NCBI RefSeq assembly: GCF_947495825.1
Contig: NZ_CANMAH010000001.1
Coordinates: forward strand, 310,001-374,000
Reading direction: 5' to 3'
Length of the DNA stretch: 64,000 bases
Origin: an uncultured Psychrobacter sp.
Lineage (GTDB): Bacteria > Pseudomonadota > Gammaproteobacteria > Pseudomonadales > Moraxellaceae
Under the pieces are notes generated by a model. That model searched no databases. It saw only the letters and a program-made list of their open reading frames with translations, and had not been told where the DNA came from. How positions within the stretch are numbered: the stretch's first letter is position 1; the number at the start of each line of letters is the position of its first letter. The translations under genes were made by a program, and so were the position numbers. Shown piece after piece: positions 45,605-54,838 of this stretch.

Positions 45605-46249
45605 TCATGGAAAAACCACTACTTCATCGCCCTCTTGCCAAGGCTGATACTTCGTCATCGCTTGTATAAATAGTGGGTGTGCTAACCAATGCCGTAGCCA
45701 GCGCTGTAAGTTCGGATAAGGCAGACTATAAAAAACCTCGCGATCCACATGAGCGAATTGACGGACAAAAGGCATGATACCTATATCTGCAATACTTATA
45801 CTCTCACCTAATAAATAATGGTTTTTAGCTAACTGCTTCTCTAAAACTTGTAGAAACACTTCTCCCCGTTGTCGATATTCTTCTTGGGTCATCTCAGGGT
45901 GACGATCAGCATACTTGTAACGATCCAGCCAATGTTTAAATTCATTGTCATTTTCGTCAATCAAAGCATTTGCCTGATGCATAACCTCTGCATCAAGTAG
46001 GCCTTGCGGATCGTTTTGTTCAAGCGCCCATATCATGATCTCTCGGCTCTCTTCAATCACTCCACCGCCCAAAAGTTGTAAAACAGGCACAGTACCTTTT
46101 GGGCTAATCGCTAGCATCTGTGGCGGTTTATTTTTTAGTATTATCTCCCGCAGCTCTACTTGCTGCTCAGCAAATAAGATACCAAGCCTAGCGCGTATGG
46201 CATAAGGACAGCGTCGAAAAGAGTACAGGCAATGAAGCGAGGAAGTCAT
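45605..46249 (-). CDS. Glutathione S-transferase family protein
   Basis: A 214-residue protein; ATG 46249 is preferred to the TTG five codons upstream. The N-terminal thioredoxin fold begins LHCLYSFRRCPYAIRARLGI and holds the cis-proline segment PKGTVPVLQL near residue 52 and glutathione-binding EESREIMIWAL near 66. The C-terminal helical domain has SIADIGIMPFVRQFAHVDRE near 157 (the N-capping box) . The active-site region FRRCPYA has a cysteine, like omega/beta-type enzymes with thiol-transferase activity. Monocistronic. Unlike the GSTs at 61-62.7 kb, it is not part of the TetR cluster. Substrate unknown. Confidence 0.87.
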   Translation of the reverse strand: MTSSLHCLYSFRRCPYAIRARLGILFAEQQVELREIILKNKPPQMLAISPKGTVPVLQLLGGGVIEESREIMIWALEQNDPQGLLDAEVMHQANALIDENDNEFKHWLDRYKYADRHPEMTQEEYRQRGEVFLQVLEKQLAKNHYLLGESISIADIGIMPFVRQFAHVDREVFYSLPYPNLQRWLRHWLAHPLFIQAMTKYQPWQEGDEVVVFP

Positions 46250-46622
46250 AAATATTTTTCGCAATTGAATCTAGATGAGTGGGTTTAAAAATAGAAGCTA
46301 TTATCTTATCACTAACCACATTTGATTAAGAGTGGCCATAAAAGTGTCTTCATCCATTTATCTTAGCAACGCAAACCCTTACCTTCAATGACGAGTTTAA
46401 TGCATTAAAAGTTTTATACTAAAAAAACTTATACCAAATGACACATTCGCTGTGTCGCAGTGTGAGTAGGTTTGTGGCAGACTTAATAGCATACTTTATT
46501 GATTATTATCGTTTTATAAACAGATACTTAAATATATATTCACTTTTAAGGATAAAAGTCTATCTTATCTTAAAATTAGGTAGCGTCAAAACTGACGACT
46601 CATTAACTAAAAGGGCAAAAGC
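46250..46622. other. Intergenic region upstream of otsB
   Basis: About 370 bases that must carry promoters for the divergent GST gene and otsBA. A short open frame from 46438 overlaps the otsB start and looks random. No operator or consensus promoter could be picked out. Confidence 0.4.
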
Positions 46623-47564
46623 GTGACTTTAGCAAAAAATTCCCGTTTAAATATACCAACGGTGTATATCGAACCAAGAGATTTTGCTGATTATCTGTCT
46701 ATTCAGCAGAATTATTGCTTGTTTTTAGATATTGATGGCACGCTTGCTGATTTTACGCTTGATCCAAAAGACAGCAGCATTCCGGATACAACCTTGTCAC
46801 TCATAAAAGACATACAAAGTTGCGGTGTTGACATAGGGGTCGTGACGGGACGTAGTTTGGCAGAAGCAAAGCAAATGCTATCCCCTATACAAGTACCGAT
46901 TGCAGCCACTCATGGTCTCGAAATAGAATTTGATCGTAATGAAGCTCAAGGTACAAGCTACGACAGTACAGATACTTTGCAATTCGATAACACTGAACTT
47001 AGCGCTATCAAACTGGCCATTATCCAATCTTGCAAACCTTATGATGACTTTACTATAGAAGATAAGCCTTACTCCGTTGCTCTGCACTATCGCCAAAACC
47101 CTAACTTGGCTGACACAGCATATGCCATTATGGCAAAAACGGTAAAAAATCGTGTTGATTGGACATTGAAACAAGGCAAATATGTCTGGGAAGCGGTACC
47201 AAAAGGGGCGGATAAAGGCGCAGCTATTTTGACCTTATTAAAAAAGATGCAAACTGATCATAAGCTTTGTCCTATCTTTATCGGTGATGACATTACTGAT
47301 GAGGCGGGATTTAGAGCCATACAACAAGAAGATGCCCTAAGCGAAAATACATCTATGGCCCAGCTTGATCAGCCTATAAAAGGTATGGGTATTAAAGTAG
47401 GTAGTGGAGCTACTTGTGCTCATTACTACGTACATGACATTACTGAGGTAACTGTTTTACTTCGTAGCTTTTTGGCCTTTTGTCAAAGCAGGGCTACTAT
47501 TTTATCTGAGTCAACCGCTCCCGATGACTTTATTACTAAAAAAACAACGAGATGTCTTATATGA
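46623..47564 (+). CDS. otsB: OtsB: trehalose-6-phosphate phosphatase
   Basis: A 313-residue HAD-superfamily phosphatase that removes phosphate from trehalose-6-phosphate, the last step of trehalose synthesis. The catalytic motif is FLDIDGTLADF near residue 36; motif II is VVTGRSLAEA near 77; the final motif is FIGDDITDEAGFRA near 219. It starts at GTG 46623 behind AAAAGGGC. The order otsB-otsA is usual. The stop overlaps the otsA start by four bases (ATGA). It is longer than E. coli OtsB (266), with an extended C-terminus and a short N-terminal extension. Trehalose protects against cold and osmotic stress, which suits this type of organism. Confidence 0.94.
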   Translation: MTLAKNSRLNIPTVYIEPRDFADYLSIQQNYCLFLDIDGTLADFTLDPKDSSIPDTTLSLIKDIQSCGVDIGVVTGRSLAEAKQMLSPIQVPIAATHGLEIEFDRNEAQGTSYDSTDTLQFDNTELSAIKLAIIQSCKPYDDFTIEDKPYSVALHYRQNPNLADTAYAIMAKTVKNRVDWTLKQGKYVWEAVPKGADKGAAILTLLKKMQTDHKLCPIFIGDDITDEAGFRAIQQEDALSENTSMAQLDQPIKGMGIKVGSGATCAHYYVHDITEVTVLLRSFLAFCQSRATILSESTAPDDFITKKTTRCLI

Positions 47565-49204
47565 GCCGCTTAATCGTCTTATCTAATCGGGTCAAGATGC
47601 CCGATAATAACCCAATGGCAGGCGGACTTGCCGTCGCTTTGCATGACATGCTAATAGCAAATTCAGGCATCTGGATGGGCTGGAATGGTGATATTGTAGA
47701 CACTTGTGATGACGGCGCTGATAATGAATTTAGCAGCAACGAACAAGATGCTGCAACCGATGCCGATGTACAAGTGGCGAATAAGAACATCACTTATATG
47801 ACCACCGCCCTCACGTCTAAACAGTATCAGCATTTTTACTGTGGATTTGCTAATAATGTATTGTGGTTACTCTTGCATGAGCAAGCCCATCTGATTAGTC
47901 AAGCACCAGAAGATTATGCAGGCTATCAGGCGGTCAACCAACTTTTTGCCAAACAATTAAAAAAGATTATTCAACCCGATGATGTCATTTGGGTACATGA
48001 TTACCACTTTTTGAGTGTGGCATATTATTGTAGGCAGCTGGGCTTAAATAACCGTATCGGCTTGTTTTTGCACATCCCATTTGCTCCTCTCACATTTTGG
48101 CAAAAGCTTGATCAAAGTCCTGAATTAATCAAACACCTTGCTCATTACGATGTATTCGGTACGCAAACTGAGCAAGATAAAGCCAATTGTCTTGCGGTTT
48201 TTGACCATTATTTAAAGGGCAGCTATTTAAACACTCGCCACTTAATCGATAGTATGTCAAAAACCGACAGCGTATTAAAAACTGATAATATGCTAAAAGA
48301 GTCTTCAAATAACCCTGCACATACAGCACAAGATTTTGCTAAACCCAATCGATCGGCTGGTGCGCAGTTAGTGCTCGACCTAGACTTAGATGCCTCGCAC
48401 CGCATAGTGATTGATGCTTATCCAATCGGTATAGATGTCGCCAAAATACAACAGCAAGTCATCAATTCATCTTCATATTTATCTTCGCAATATAAAAGAC
48501 AAATGCCAAAAAAGACTGATATAAAATCAGCCGTTCAGCAGATAATCGCGGTAGATAGGATTGATTATTCCAAAGGATTGTTAGAGCGTTTTTCGGCCTA
48601 TCGCCAGTTTTTGCAGCAGTATCCAGCCTATCAAAATCAGCTAAAATTGATTCAAATTGCTTGTCCTAGTCGCCTAGATCTGCCCGTTTATCAGCAGCTT
48701 TATAACGATGTTAGACAGACTGTCAATGAGGTAAATCAGCAATTTTCACCGATTGGGGTGCAATCAGATGCTTTTAAAATTGACGATTTAGAAGACTGTA
48801 AACTTGATACTTTCGGCTCTACAAACAATTGGCAGGCGATTACCTATAGTGAAAACGTGTTAAGTCATGGAGAATTGATGGCAGCATTTTGGTACAGCGA
48901 TATTGGCTGGGTAAATTCGCTCAAAGACGGCATGAACCTAGTCGCCAAAGAATATATTGCCGCACAAAATCCAGACAATCCTGGGGTGCTGCTACTCTCT
49001 GACTATGCAGGAGCGGCTGAGCAAATGCAGGCAGCTGTTATCATCGACCCGCACAATCCAAAGAGCATTATAGAAGGTCTAAAAACCGCTCTAACAATGC
49101 CCTTAAAAGAGCGTAAGTCTCGCTATCAGACGTTATTGCAAGGTCTTTGGGAGTATGACTTACAAGCTTGGCAGCAAGACTTCTTAGAGGATTTATACCG
49201 ATGA
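47561..49204 (+). CDS. otsA: OtsA: trehalose-6-phosphate synthase
   Basis: A 547-residue GT20 glycosyltransferase that joins UDP-glucose to glucose-6-phosphate. I use ATG 47561 (MSRLIVLSNRVKMPDNNPMA), overlapping the otsB stop as ATGA; an ATG three codons earlier is possible. Landmarks: GGLAVAL near residue 25, VWVHDYHFLSVAYYCRQ near 145, IGLFLHIPFAPLTFW near 165, RIDYSKGLLERFSAY near 330, and SLKDGMNLVAKEYIAA near 455. An insertion near residues 230-265 (SKTDSVLKTDNMLKESSNN) is absent from E. coli OtsA (474 aa) and looks like a surface loop. Coupled with otsB. Confidence 0.94.
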   Translation: MSRLIVLSNRVKMPDNNPMAGGLAVALHDMLIANSGIWMGWNGDIVDTCDDGADNEFSSNEQDAATDADVQVANKNITYMTTALTSKQYQHFYCGFANNVLWLLLHEQAHLISQAPEDYAGYQAVNQLFAKQLKKIIQPDDVIWVHDYHFLSVAYYCRQLGLNNRIGLFLHIPFAPLTFWQKLDQSPELIKHLAHYDVFGTQTEQDKANCLAVFDHYLKGSYLNTRHLIDSMSKTDSVLKTDNMLKESSNNPAHTAQDFAKPNRSAGAQLVLDLDLDASHRIVIDAYPIGIDVAKIQQQVINSSSYLSSQYKRQMPKKTDIKSAVQQIIAVDRIDYSKGLLERFSAYRQFLQQYPAYQNQLKLIQIACPSRLDLPVYQQLYNDVRQTVNEVNQQFSPIGVQSDAFKIDDLEDCKLDTFGSTNNWQAITYSENVLSHGELMAAFWYSDIGWVNSLKDGMNLVAKEYIAAQNPDNPGVLLLSDYAGAAEQMQAAVIIDPHNPKSIIEGLKTALTMPLKERKSRYQTLLQGLWEYDLQAWQQDFLEDLYR

Positions 49205-49302
49205 TATTTTGTCGTTGGTTTATGATTAATGACATTTAACCCATAGCTAGTCCTTGGGCGCAGTCCCAATAGCTTATTTATAAAAATAATTAGGGAACCC
49301 TT

Positions 49303-50385
49303 ATGCTAGACGCAAAAGATACTTTATTACAGGACATTAAAGCCGCTATAAGAGACGTGATAAGTACCGATTTAACAGATACTAACTTGCCTGTCATAAC
49401 GGACGAGTTGCGCCGTGACATATTGAATGTCTTAATCACTTATAGTGACAAAATCCCGCATCCTGCCAGCGGTGCTGCCGGTAATAATGGAACGGACTCT
49501 CGCACATTAGTCCGTTGGCAAGTGCTGGCGTATGTTGCTAGTATCGACTTAACGATTATAAAGTGGTTTGAGTCGCACCTAGATGCCTTAAGCATCTTGC
49601 ACGAACTGGGTTATGACAAAGCAGTAAAAGGACTATGCGCAGTTTGGGCGTCAGAAGGCCACCCTGATCCCATACGCTATGAGCAAGGCAAAATAAGTGG
49701 TACAAAAGCGTGGTGTTCAGGCGCGAATATTGTCAACTATGGCGTAATGACTTATCGAGATGAGCAGGGGCGCTCACAACTGCTTGTCGTGGATATGCAG
49801 CAAGATGGCATTGCGATTGATAATAGTGGATGGCAAGCAGTAGGTATGCAAGCCACTGATACTGCCACTATAACGTTCGATCAGGCAACGGCCGATACTG
49901 CTGGGGAAGCTGATGCGTACCTAGAGCGCGTAGGATTTTGGCATGGGGCAGCAGGTGTTGCTGCTTGCTGGTATGGCGCAGCCTCATATATAGCCACTTA
50001 TTTAATGCAGTCTTATCAAAAAAAGCCAAACGACTATAAAGCCATGTATTTAGGACAAGTCGGTACAGCATTGAGTGTTACTCAGCAGTATTTTCATCAT
50101 GTGGCTCAACTCATAGATACCCAGCCCACACTGTCCCATGAGCTGGCTATTCGCGAGTTAAGGGCGCATGTCGAGCAAGTCGCTCGGCAAGTAATAGAGA
50201 GTGCTGGACAAGCATTGGGCGCGGCACCATTTTGTGGTAACGCGCATTTTGCAAGATTATCAGCAGATCTAAGTGTGTTTATCCGCCAAAGTCATGGCGC
50301 GTTTGATTTACAAAAAATTGGCGAGCTATCTAGCTTTGCCACCAGTGATTTAACAGACGGGCAGGTAAATATATGGCAACTGTAA
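49303..50385 (+). CDS. Acyl-CoA-dehydrogenase-like protein
   Basis: A 360-residue protein with the acyl-CoA dehydrogenase fold. Recognisable parts are LCAVWASEGHPDPIRYEQGK (FAD/substrate-side segment, about residues 111-130), ISGTKAWCSGANIVNYGVMT near 131, and the C-terminal helical bundle from VGFWHGAAGVAACWYGAASY near 207. It is shorter than typical family members (about 380-400) and lacks the usual N-terminal segment. I could not find the catalytic glutamate by eye. It is the first gene of a tight four-gene cluster with PIG-L deacetylase, methyltransferase and glycosyltransferase. Role unknown. Confidence 0.85.
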   Translation: MLDAKDTLLQDIKAAIRDVISTDLTDTNLPVITDELRRDILNVLITYSDKIPHPASGAAGNNGTDSRTLVRWQVLAYVASIDLTIIKWFESHLDALSILHELGYDKAVKGLCAVWASEGHPDPIRYEQGKISGTKAWCSGANIVNYGVMTYRDEQGRSQLLVVDMQQDGIAIDNSGWQAVGMQATDTATITFDQATADTAGEADAYLERVGFWHGAAGVAACWYGAASYIATYLMQSYQKKPNDYKAMYLGQVGTALSVTQQYFHHVAQLIDTQPTLSHELAIRELRAHVEQVARQVIESAGQALGAAPFCGNAHFARLSADLSVFIRQSHGAFDLQKIGELSSFATSDLTDGQVNIWQL

Positions 50386-51191
50386 TTTCTAATATGGCTA
50401 CGTCTGAGAGTCATCACCCAATCGTTGGTGATCGTATGATAGCAGGCGATGGCACCAGTATAGAGAGTTGGAAAAACTGGCAAGGGCTACAAAACCTACC
50501 TCGATTAGATATTGCCAAGCGTTTTTCGCCAAAGCAGCGGGTGTGCATTTTTGCCCCGCATCCTGACGATGAAATATTGGGCTCTAGTGGTTTGCTACAG
50601 CAAGTGGCGGTTAATGGTAATCCTATCATTTTGATTCACGTGACCAATGGCACTCAAAGCCATCCAGACTCACAGACTTATCCTCCGCAGCAGCTTGATA
50701 TTATCCGTCCAAAAGAAAGCCTAGCGGCGTTAGAAGTATTGGGCATTGCCCACCAAGTGACCACCGTTGCGCTAAATTTGACTGATGGCAATGTGATTGC
50801 CGAGCAAGAGCAGTTTTGGCAAAAACTGGCCGCTATTATCCGTTCTGATGATATTTTGGTGACGCCTTTTATGCACGACGGCCACCCTGATCATGAGGCG
50901 ACAGGGCGCGTGGTCACTGCATTTGCTAAGCAGCAGCGTCTAGCGTGTTATCAGGTACTGATTTGGGCATGGCACTGGGCCAAGCCTGCCGACACTCGCA
51001 TTCCTTGGCATCATGCCGTTAGAGTCGATTTAAACGCTGAGCAATTACAGCGTAAAAGCCAAGCAATTACCTGTTTTGACAGTCAAATTACCGTTGATGA
51101 AAGTACGGGCAACCCCCCTATTTTATCTGCTCAAACCATTGCTAGAATTAGCCAACCTTGGGAAGTTTATCTATATGAGCCACTCACCTAA
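50373..51191 (+). CDS. PIG-L family deacetylase
   Basis: A 272-residue zinc-dependent N-deacetylase of the LmbE/PIG-L family. The metal-binding motif is FAPHPDDEILGSSGLLQQVA near residue 60, and the second is MHDGHPDHEATGRVV near 168; both are intact. Members remove acetyl groups from N-acetylglucosamine-type sugars. The first 45 residues are an unusual extension. The start overlaps the preceding stop by 13 bases and the gene overlaps the methyltransferase by 17 bases, so the three are co-translated. In other bacteria the PIG-L and methyltransferase parts occur fused, supporting a joint pathway. The substrate is unknown. Confidence 0.9.
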   Translation: MATVISNMATSESHHPIVGDRMIAGDGTSIESWKNWQGLQNLPRLDIAKRFSPKQRVCIFAPHPDDEILGSSGLLQQVAVNGNPIILIHVTNGTQSHPDSQTYPPQQLDIIRPKESLAALEVLGIAHQVTTVALNLTDGNVIAEQEQFWQKLAAIIRSDDILVTPFMHDGHPDHEATGRVVTAFAKQQRLACYQVLIWAWHWAKPADTRIPWHHAVRVDLNAEQLQRKSQAITCFDSQITVDESTGNPPILSAQTIARISQPWEVYLYEPLT

Positions 51192-51966
51192 ATCGATGTC
51201 ATCAGCCGACGTTGCTGATTGTTTCGCCAAAACAACTTTGGACAGTTTTACTCATATTGACAATCGCACTGATGCCTACTCAGAAACGTATTTTGATGCC
51301 TTATATAACGACAACACTGATCCATGGGAGTATCAGACCCGCTGGTATGAAAAAAGAAAACGTGATATCTGTCTAGCGATACTACCGCAGTCGGAATATA
51401 GCAATGCCATTGAACTAGGCTCTGGCAATGGCGTATTTAGCGAGTTATTGGCTCAACGTTGTCAGACTTTGACATGCGTAGATGGCAATCATCAGGCGGT
51501 AGCACTTGCCAAACAACGCTTGACGAATCACGCTCATGCTAAGGTAATTCAAGGGATTATTCCTAGTACGTTATTAAACTTACAAGATGCGCTGTCAGCA
51601 GCCTATCCTTTAATAGAAATAGAGGTTTCAGACGCGCATAAACCTCCTTTTGATTTAATTATCATTAGTGAGATTTTGTATTATTTATCGCCCACTGATA
51701 TCGACAAGGTTATCGCTTGGTCTCAGCAAAACCTTGCAATAGGCGGCACCATACTGTTCTGCCATTGGCGATATAGTATTGATGGCTTTGTGATGACGGG
51801 TGAGACGGTGCACCAACGTCTGCACCAAACCTTTCATACGATAAATGATAAAGAGACGCAACAATCAGCGTTTAATCATCAAAGCCAGATTGTAGATCGT
51901 GATTTTTTATTAGACGTTTGGCAGCGCTCTCCGCGCTCGGTCGCCATGCAGGAAAACCTGATATGA
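51175..51966 (+). CDS. NodS-like class I SAM-dependent methyltransferase
   Basis: A 263-residue protein from ATG 51175, which overlaps the PIG-L stop by 17 bases; a longer frame from 51076 lies wholly inside PIG-L and is rejected. The NodS-type region starts YFDALYNDNTDPWEYQTRWY near residue 37, followed by motif I AIELGSGNGVFSELLAQRC near 79 and FDLIIISEILYYL near 160. NodS N-methylates a deacetylated aminosugar in Rhizobium, so with the PIG-L partner it may methylate the freed amine (inference). Third gene of the cluster, 54 bases before the glycosyltransferase. Confidence 0.9.
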   Translation: MSHSPKSMSSADVADCFAKTTLDSFTHIDNRTDAYSETYFDALYNDNTDPWEYQTRWYEKRKRDICLAILPQSEYSNAIELGSGNGVFSELLAQRCQTLTCVDGNHQAVALAKQRLTNHAHAKVIQGIIPSTLLNLQDALSAAYPLIEIEVSDAHKPPFDLIIISEILYYLSPTDIDKVIAWSQQNLAIGGTILFCHWRYSIDGFVMTGETVHQRLHQTFHTINDKETQQSAFNHQSQIVDRDFLLDVWQRSPRSVAMQENLI

Positions 51967-52020
51967 CGCATGTAATGAAGTATAACGGAGTAAGACCAGT
52001 CGCCAAACAATGAGAGATTT

Positions 52021-52701
52021 ATGGACGATATAAAAATCGGTATAGTGATTCCCGCTCACAACGAAGCATCGACTATTAGCGCTTGCCTAGAATCTGTGCA
52101 AACTGCCATTGAACGACTCCCCTCGACCATTACCGCATATCCGCTTGTCGTGCTTGATAGCTGCACCGATGGCACCCCATCTATTGTCAAACAGGTAGCT
52201 GTTAATCATATAAGCTGTGAGTATCGCTGTGTGGGACGGGCGCGAGATATGGGTATTCGACATGCGATTGCACAGGGGGCGACGTGGATTGCTTGCACAG
52301 ACGCTGATACGGTTGTGACTACAGATTGGCTGGTGCAGCAAGTCGCTCACATAACCCAACAGTCAACTGATATGATTTGCGGTGTAGTAAGTGTCGATGA
52401 CTGGACCAACTTGTCACCGCAAACGCGGCGCGATTATATTGCTCACTATCAAGATAGAATGGGGCATCGGCATATTCATGGGGCAAATTTGAGTTTTAGC
52501 AGTCGAGCTTACCTTGCCGTTGGTGGCTTTAATCTCCTAGCATGTCATGAAGATGTGGATTTGGTCAAAAAATTTGAGACCCAAGGTTATGCTATCACTT
52601 GGAGCAATCGCGTACGAGTAATCACCAGTAGTCGGGTAAACGGCCGGGTAGATGACGGTTTTGCCGCGTTTTTATCGAATTTGGAACAAAGCAATTTATA
52701 A
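52021..52701 (+). CDS. Glycosyltransferase family 2
   Basis: A 226-residue GT-A fold enzyme. It has IGIVIPAHNEASTISACLES near residue 6, the metal-binding ACTDADTVVTTDWLVQ near 91 (DAD as DxD), and HGANLSFSSRAYLAVGGF near 158 followed by CHEDVDLVKKFE near 181 (ED acceptor motif). No membrane helix, so cytoplasmic. Length is close to the catalytic domain alone. Last gene of the cluster; together the four genes could build or modify a small glycan or glycolipid. The acceptor is unknown. Confidence 0.9.
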   Translation: MDDIKIGIVIPAHNEASTISACLESVQTAIERLPSTITAYPLVVLDSCTDGTPSIVKQVAVNHISCEYRCVGRARDMGIRHAIAQGATWIACTDADTVVTTDWLVQQVAHITQQSTDMICGVVSVDDWTNLSPQTRRDYIAHYQDRMGHRHIHGANLSFSSRAYLAVGGFNLLACHEDVDLVKKFETQGYAITWSNRVRVITSSRVNGRVDDGFAAFLSNLEQSNL

Positions 52702-52864
52702 TTACAATTATAATTCGTTCATGGCAACTTATGATAGCTCATCGCAAATTACCGTTATAGCCTGCAAATACTACGGAATTTGGACAATTCATATGGTATT
52801 AAAAATAGACAAACATTAGCGTTTGCCCCTTTTAAATATCTATTAAGTTAAGCCATTGTTTAGA

Positions 52865-54331
52865 TTACTGGCCGACAACACCTGGTTGTAAGACGATGTG
52901 CTTAACTTCAACGAAGTCTTCAAGGGTAGACTGACCACGCAAGCGGCCCACGCTACTTTGTTTATAACCGCCCTCTTCAAACTCATCACGCATAACTGCC
53001 CAATCATTAAACCAAATCGTGCCAGCTTCCACTTCACGAGCCACACGGAACGATCTATCAAGATCTTTGGTCCAAATACAAGCCGACAGACCATATTCAG
53101 TCGCATTGGCCATCTCAATCGCCTCACGCTCAGTGTCAAAGACTTGCAAAGTAAGCACAGGACCAAAGACTTCCTGTTGTACGATATCTGCTTGGCTATC
53201 ATTGACTTCAAGCAACGTAGGCTTATAAAACGCGCCATTAGCAAGCTCGCCATCGTTTATTGGACCACCGCGAACCAGTACCTTAGCACCATTGTCGATA
53301 GCCGCTTCGACCATCTTGTTCACGCGCTCTACACTATTTTTATCAATCATCGCGCCCATATCATTGCCGCTATCTATCGCATTACCGACTTTGACATTTT
53401 CTAGACGTTTTGATAATTTTTCGCGTACTTCATCAGCGATGTCTTTATGGACCAAAATGCGGCTACCAGTCATACAAAATTGCCCAGTAAATACGGTAAG
53501 AGACTTTTCAACGACAGGTAAACAAGCATCGATATCGGTATCTTGAAAGACGATATGCGGGGTTTTACCGCCAAGCTCTAAACCCAAAAGTTTAAGCTCG
53601 TCGGCGCCTTCTTTCATGAGGGCGCGTCCAGTGGTGGTGCTACCCGTGAAGCTAATGGTTGGGACATCAGGATGTTCTACCAAAGTTTGTAGGGCTTCAC
53701 GTTCACCGATAACCATGTTGACCACGCCTTTTGGTAGGGATTCTACGCTCGCGATAATCTCTGCAATGAGAGCATTGCTCAAGGCAGTTTGTCCTGGCAT
53801 TTTTAGCACAGCGGTACAGCCTGCTGCTAAGGCCGGAGCTAAGGAGCGCACCAATAGCGCAGCTGGAGAGTTCCAAGGCGTGCTAATACCAGCGACCCCA
53901 ACGGGTTCTTTGATAAGTAAAGAATATTTACCCGCCGACCATTCAGCAGAGCGGCCATATTCGTTATAAATCTTGCTAGCACAAAAACGTATATTTGGTT
54001 TTACAAAAGAGACTTCAAACTGAGCTTCACCCAGCAATTTACCGTTTTCTTTGGCGATCATAGTCGCCAACTCCTCTTGGCGAGCCTCAAAAGCGTCTGC
54101 TATCTCGGTCAATACTTGATGACGCAATTCACGGTTGGTTTTCCAATCGGTACTTTTAAAGGTCTCTTTAGCGACTTGAATCGCCTGTTCCATCTCGGCT
54201 TTTCCACCTTCAACATAGGTGCCTAACACCTCACCTGTCGATGGGTTCATGGTTTCCTTTTTAACGCCCTTATCTATCCATTCACCGTTAATCCAGTGGG
54301 CGGCATGGTTTTTTTCTATTTCTGATGTCAT
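52865..54331 (-). CDS. NAD(P)-dependent aldehyde dehydrogenase
   Basis: A 488-residue enzyme; ATG 54331 with AGGAAG seven bases upstream is preferred to the ATG at 54358. Landmarks: GVAGISTPWNSPAALLVRS near residue 148 with the cofactor region, FTGSTTTGRALM near 225, ELGGKTP near 252 (catalytic glutamate), and FTGQFCMTGSR with the catalytic cysteine near 286. The FTGQxC context and overall cadence fit benzaldehyde/vanillin-type dehydrogenases. It is divergent from benzoylformate decarboxylase, whose product is benzaldehyde, so oxidation to benzoate is the likely role (inference). All key residues are present. Confidence 0.9.
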   Translation of the reverse strand: MTSEIEKNHAAHWINGEWIDKGVKKETMNPSTGEVLGTYVEGGKAEMEQAIQVAKETFKSTDWKTNRELRHQVLTEIADAFEARQEELATMIAKENGKLLGEAQFEVSFVKPNIRFCASKIYNEYGRSAEWSAGKYSLLIKEPVGVAGISTPWNSPAALLVRSLAPALAAGCTAVLKMPGQTALSNALIAEIIASVESLPKGVVNMVIGEREALQTLVEHPDVPTISFTGSTTTGRALMKEGADELKLLGLELGGKTPHIVFQDTDIDACLPVVEKSLTVFTGQFCMTGSRILVHKDIADEVREKLSKRLENVKVGNAIDSGNDMGAMIDKNSVERVNKMVEAAIDNGAKVLVRGGPINDGELANGAFYKPTLLEVNDSQADIVQQEVFGPVLTLQVFDTEREAIEMANATEYGLSACIWTKDLDRSFRVAREVEAGTIWFNDWAVMRDEFEEGGYKQSSVGRLRGQSTLEDFVEVKHIVLQPGVVGQ

Positions 54332-54838
54332 GTTATAGCTTCCTATTGTATTGACCATACTCGCAACTCAACAGTAGCAGATTGAGCTAAAATATGGTTA
54401 TTAGTTAAAATATTGGTTCGAAGGACAACAGACTTTTATACTATTCTTACCCCTATGAATCGCTATGCTTACTTGCTTGTACTTGCTTGAATCAATATAT
54501 CTGACTAATAATCATGTAAAAAATTATTGTGACATAAAAATTTGCCACGCAAAAATATAGTGGCCTCAAATAAAAAACCTGTCAAGACATTGAACTTGGG
54601 CGATAAGTATTGAACTGTAATTAATGTTTTTATTTTTTAGGAAGATAAATAAGAATGTACAACCTTATTTAGTATGGCTTGTTTCTGCAAAAAGCAGAAC
54701 GTATAAGTAGTTTTTAGAAAATAATGGGATTGTAAGTTTGAAGAAGCTTCTCTATTTTTATAAAAGTATTTTTTATATACTAAAATTTTATTACAGTCGC
54801 TAACCCGCGCGGCTTAACTACCAACAAGGATGTTGACT
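54332..54838. other. Divergent control region between aldehyde dehydrogenase and mdlC
   Basis: About 500 very AT-rich bases without a supportable gene. A TATACT-like box lies near 54776. No operator could be recognised, but a shared regulator site is expected for the two aromatic-pathway genes. Confidence 0.4.

Noticed and set aside
46438..46626. 62-codon open frame before otsB
   Set aside because: It overlaps the otsB start, has no ribosome site, and its composition looks random.
51076..51174. Longer methyltransferase N-terminus
   Set aside because: It lies entirely inside the PIG-L coding sequence; the NodS-type domain starts well after ATG 51175.
52898..53969. Plus-strand open frames of up to 168 codons
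   Set aside because: They mirror the aldehyde dehydrogenase gene on the other strand and match no family.
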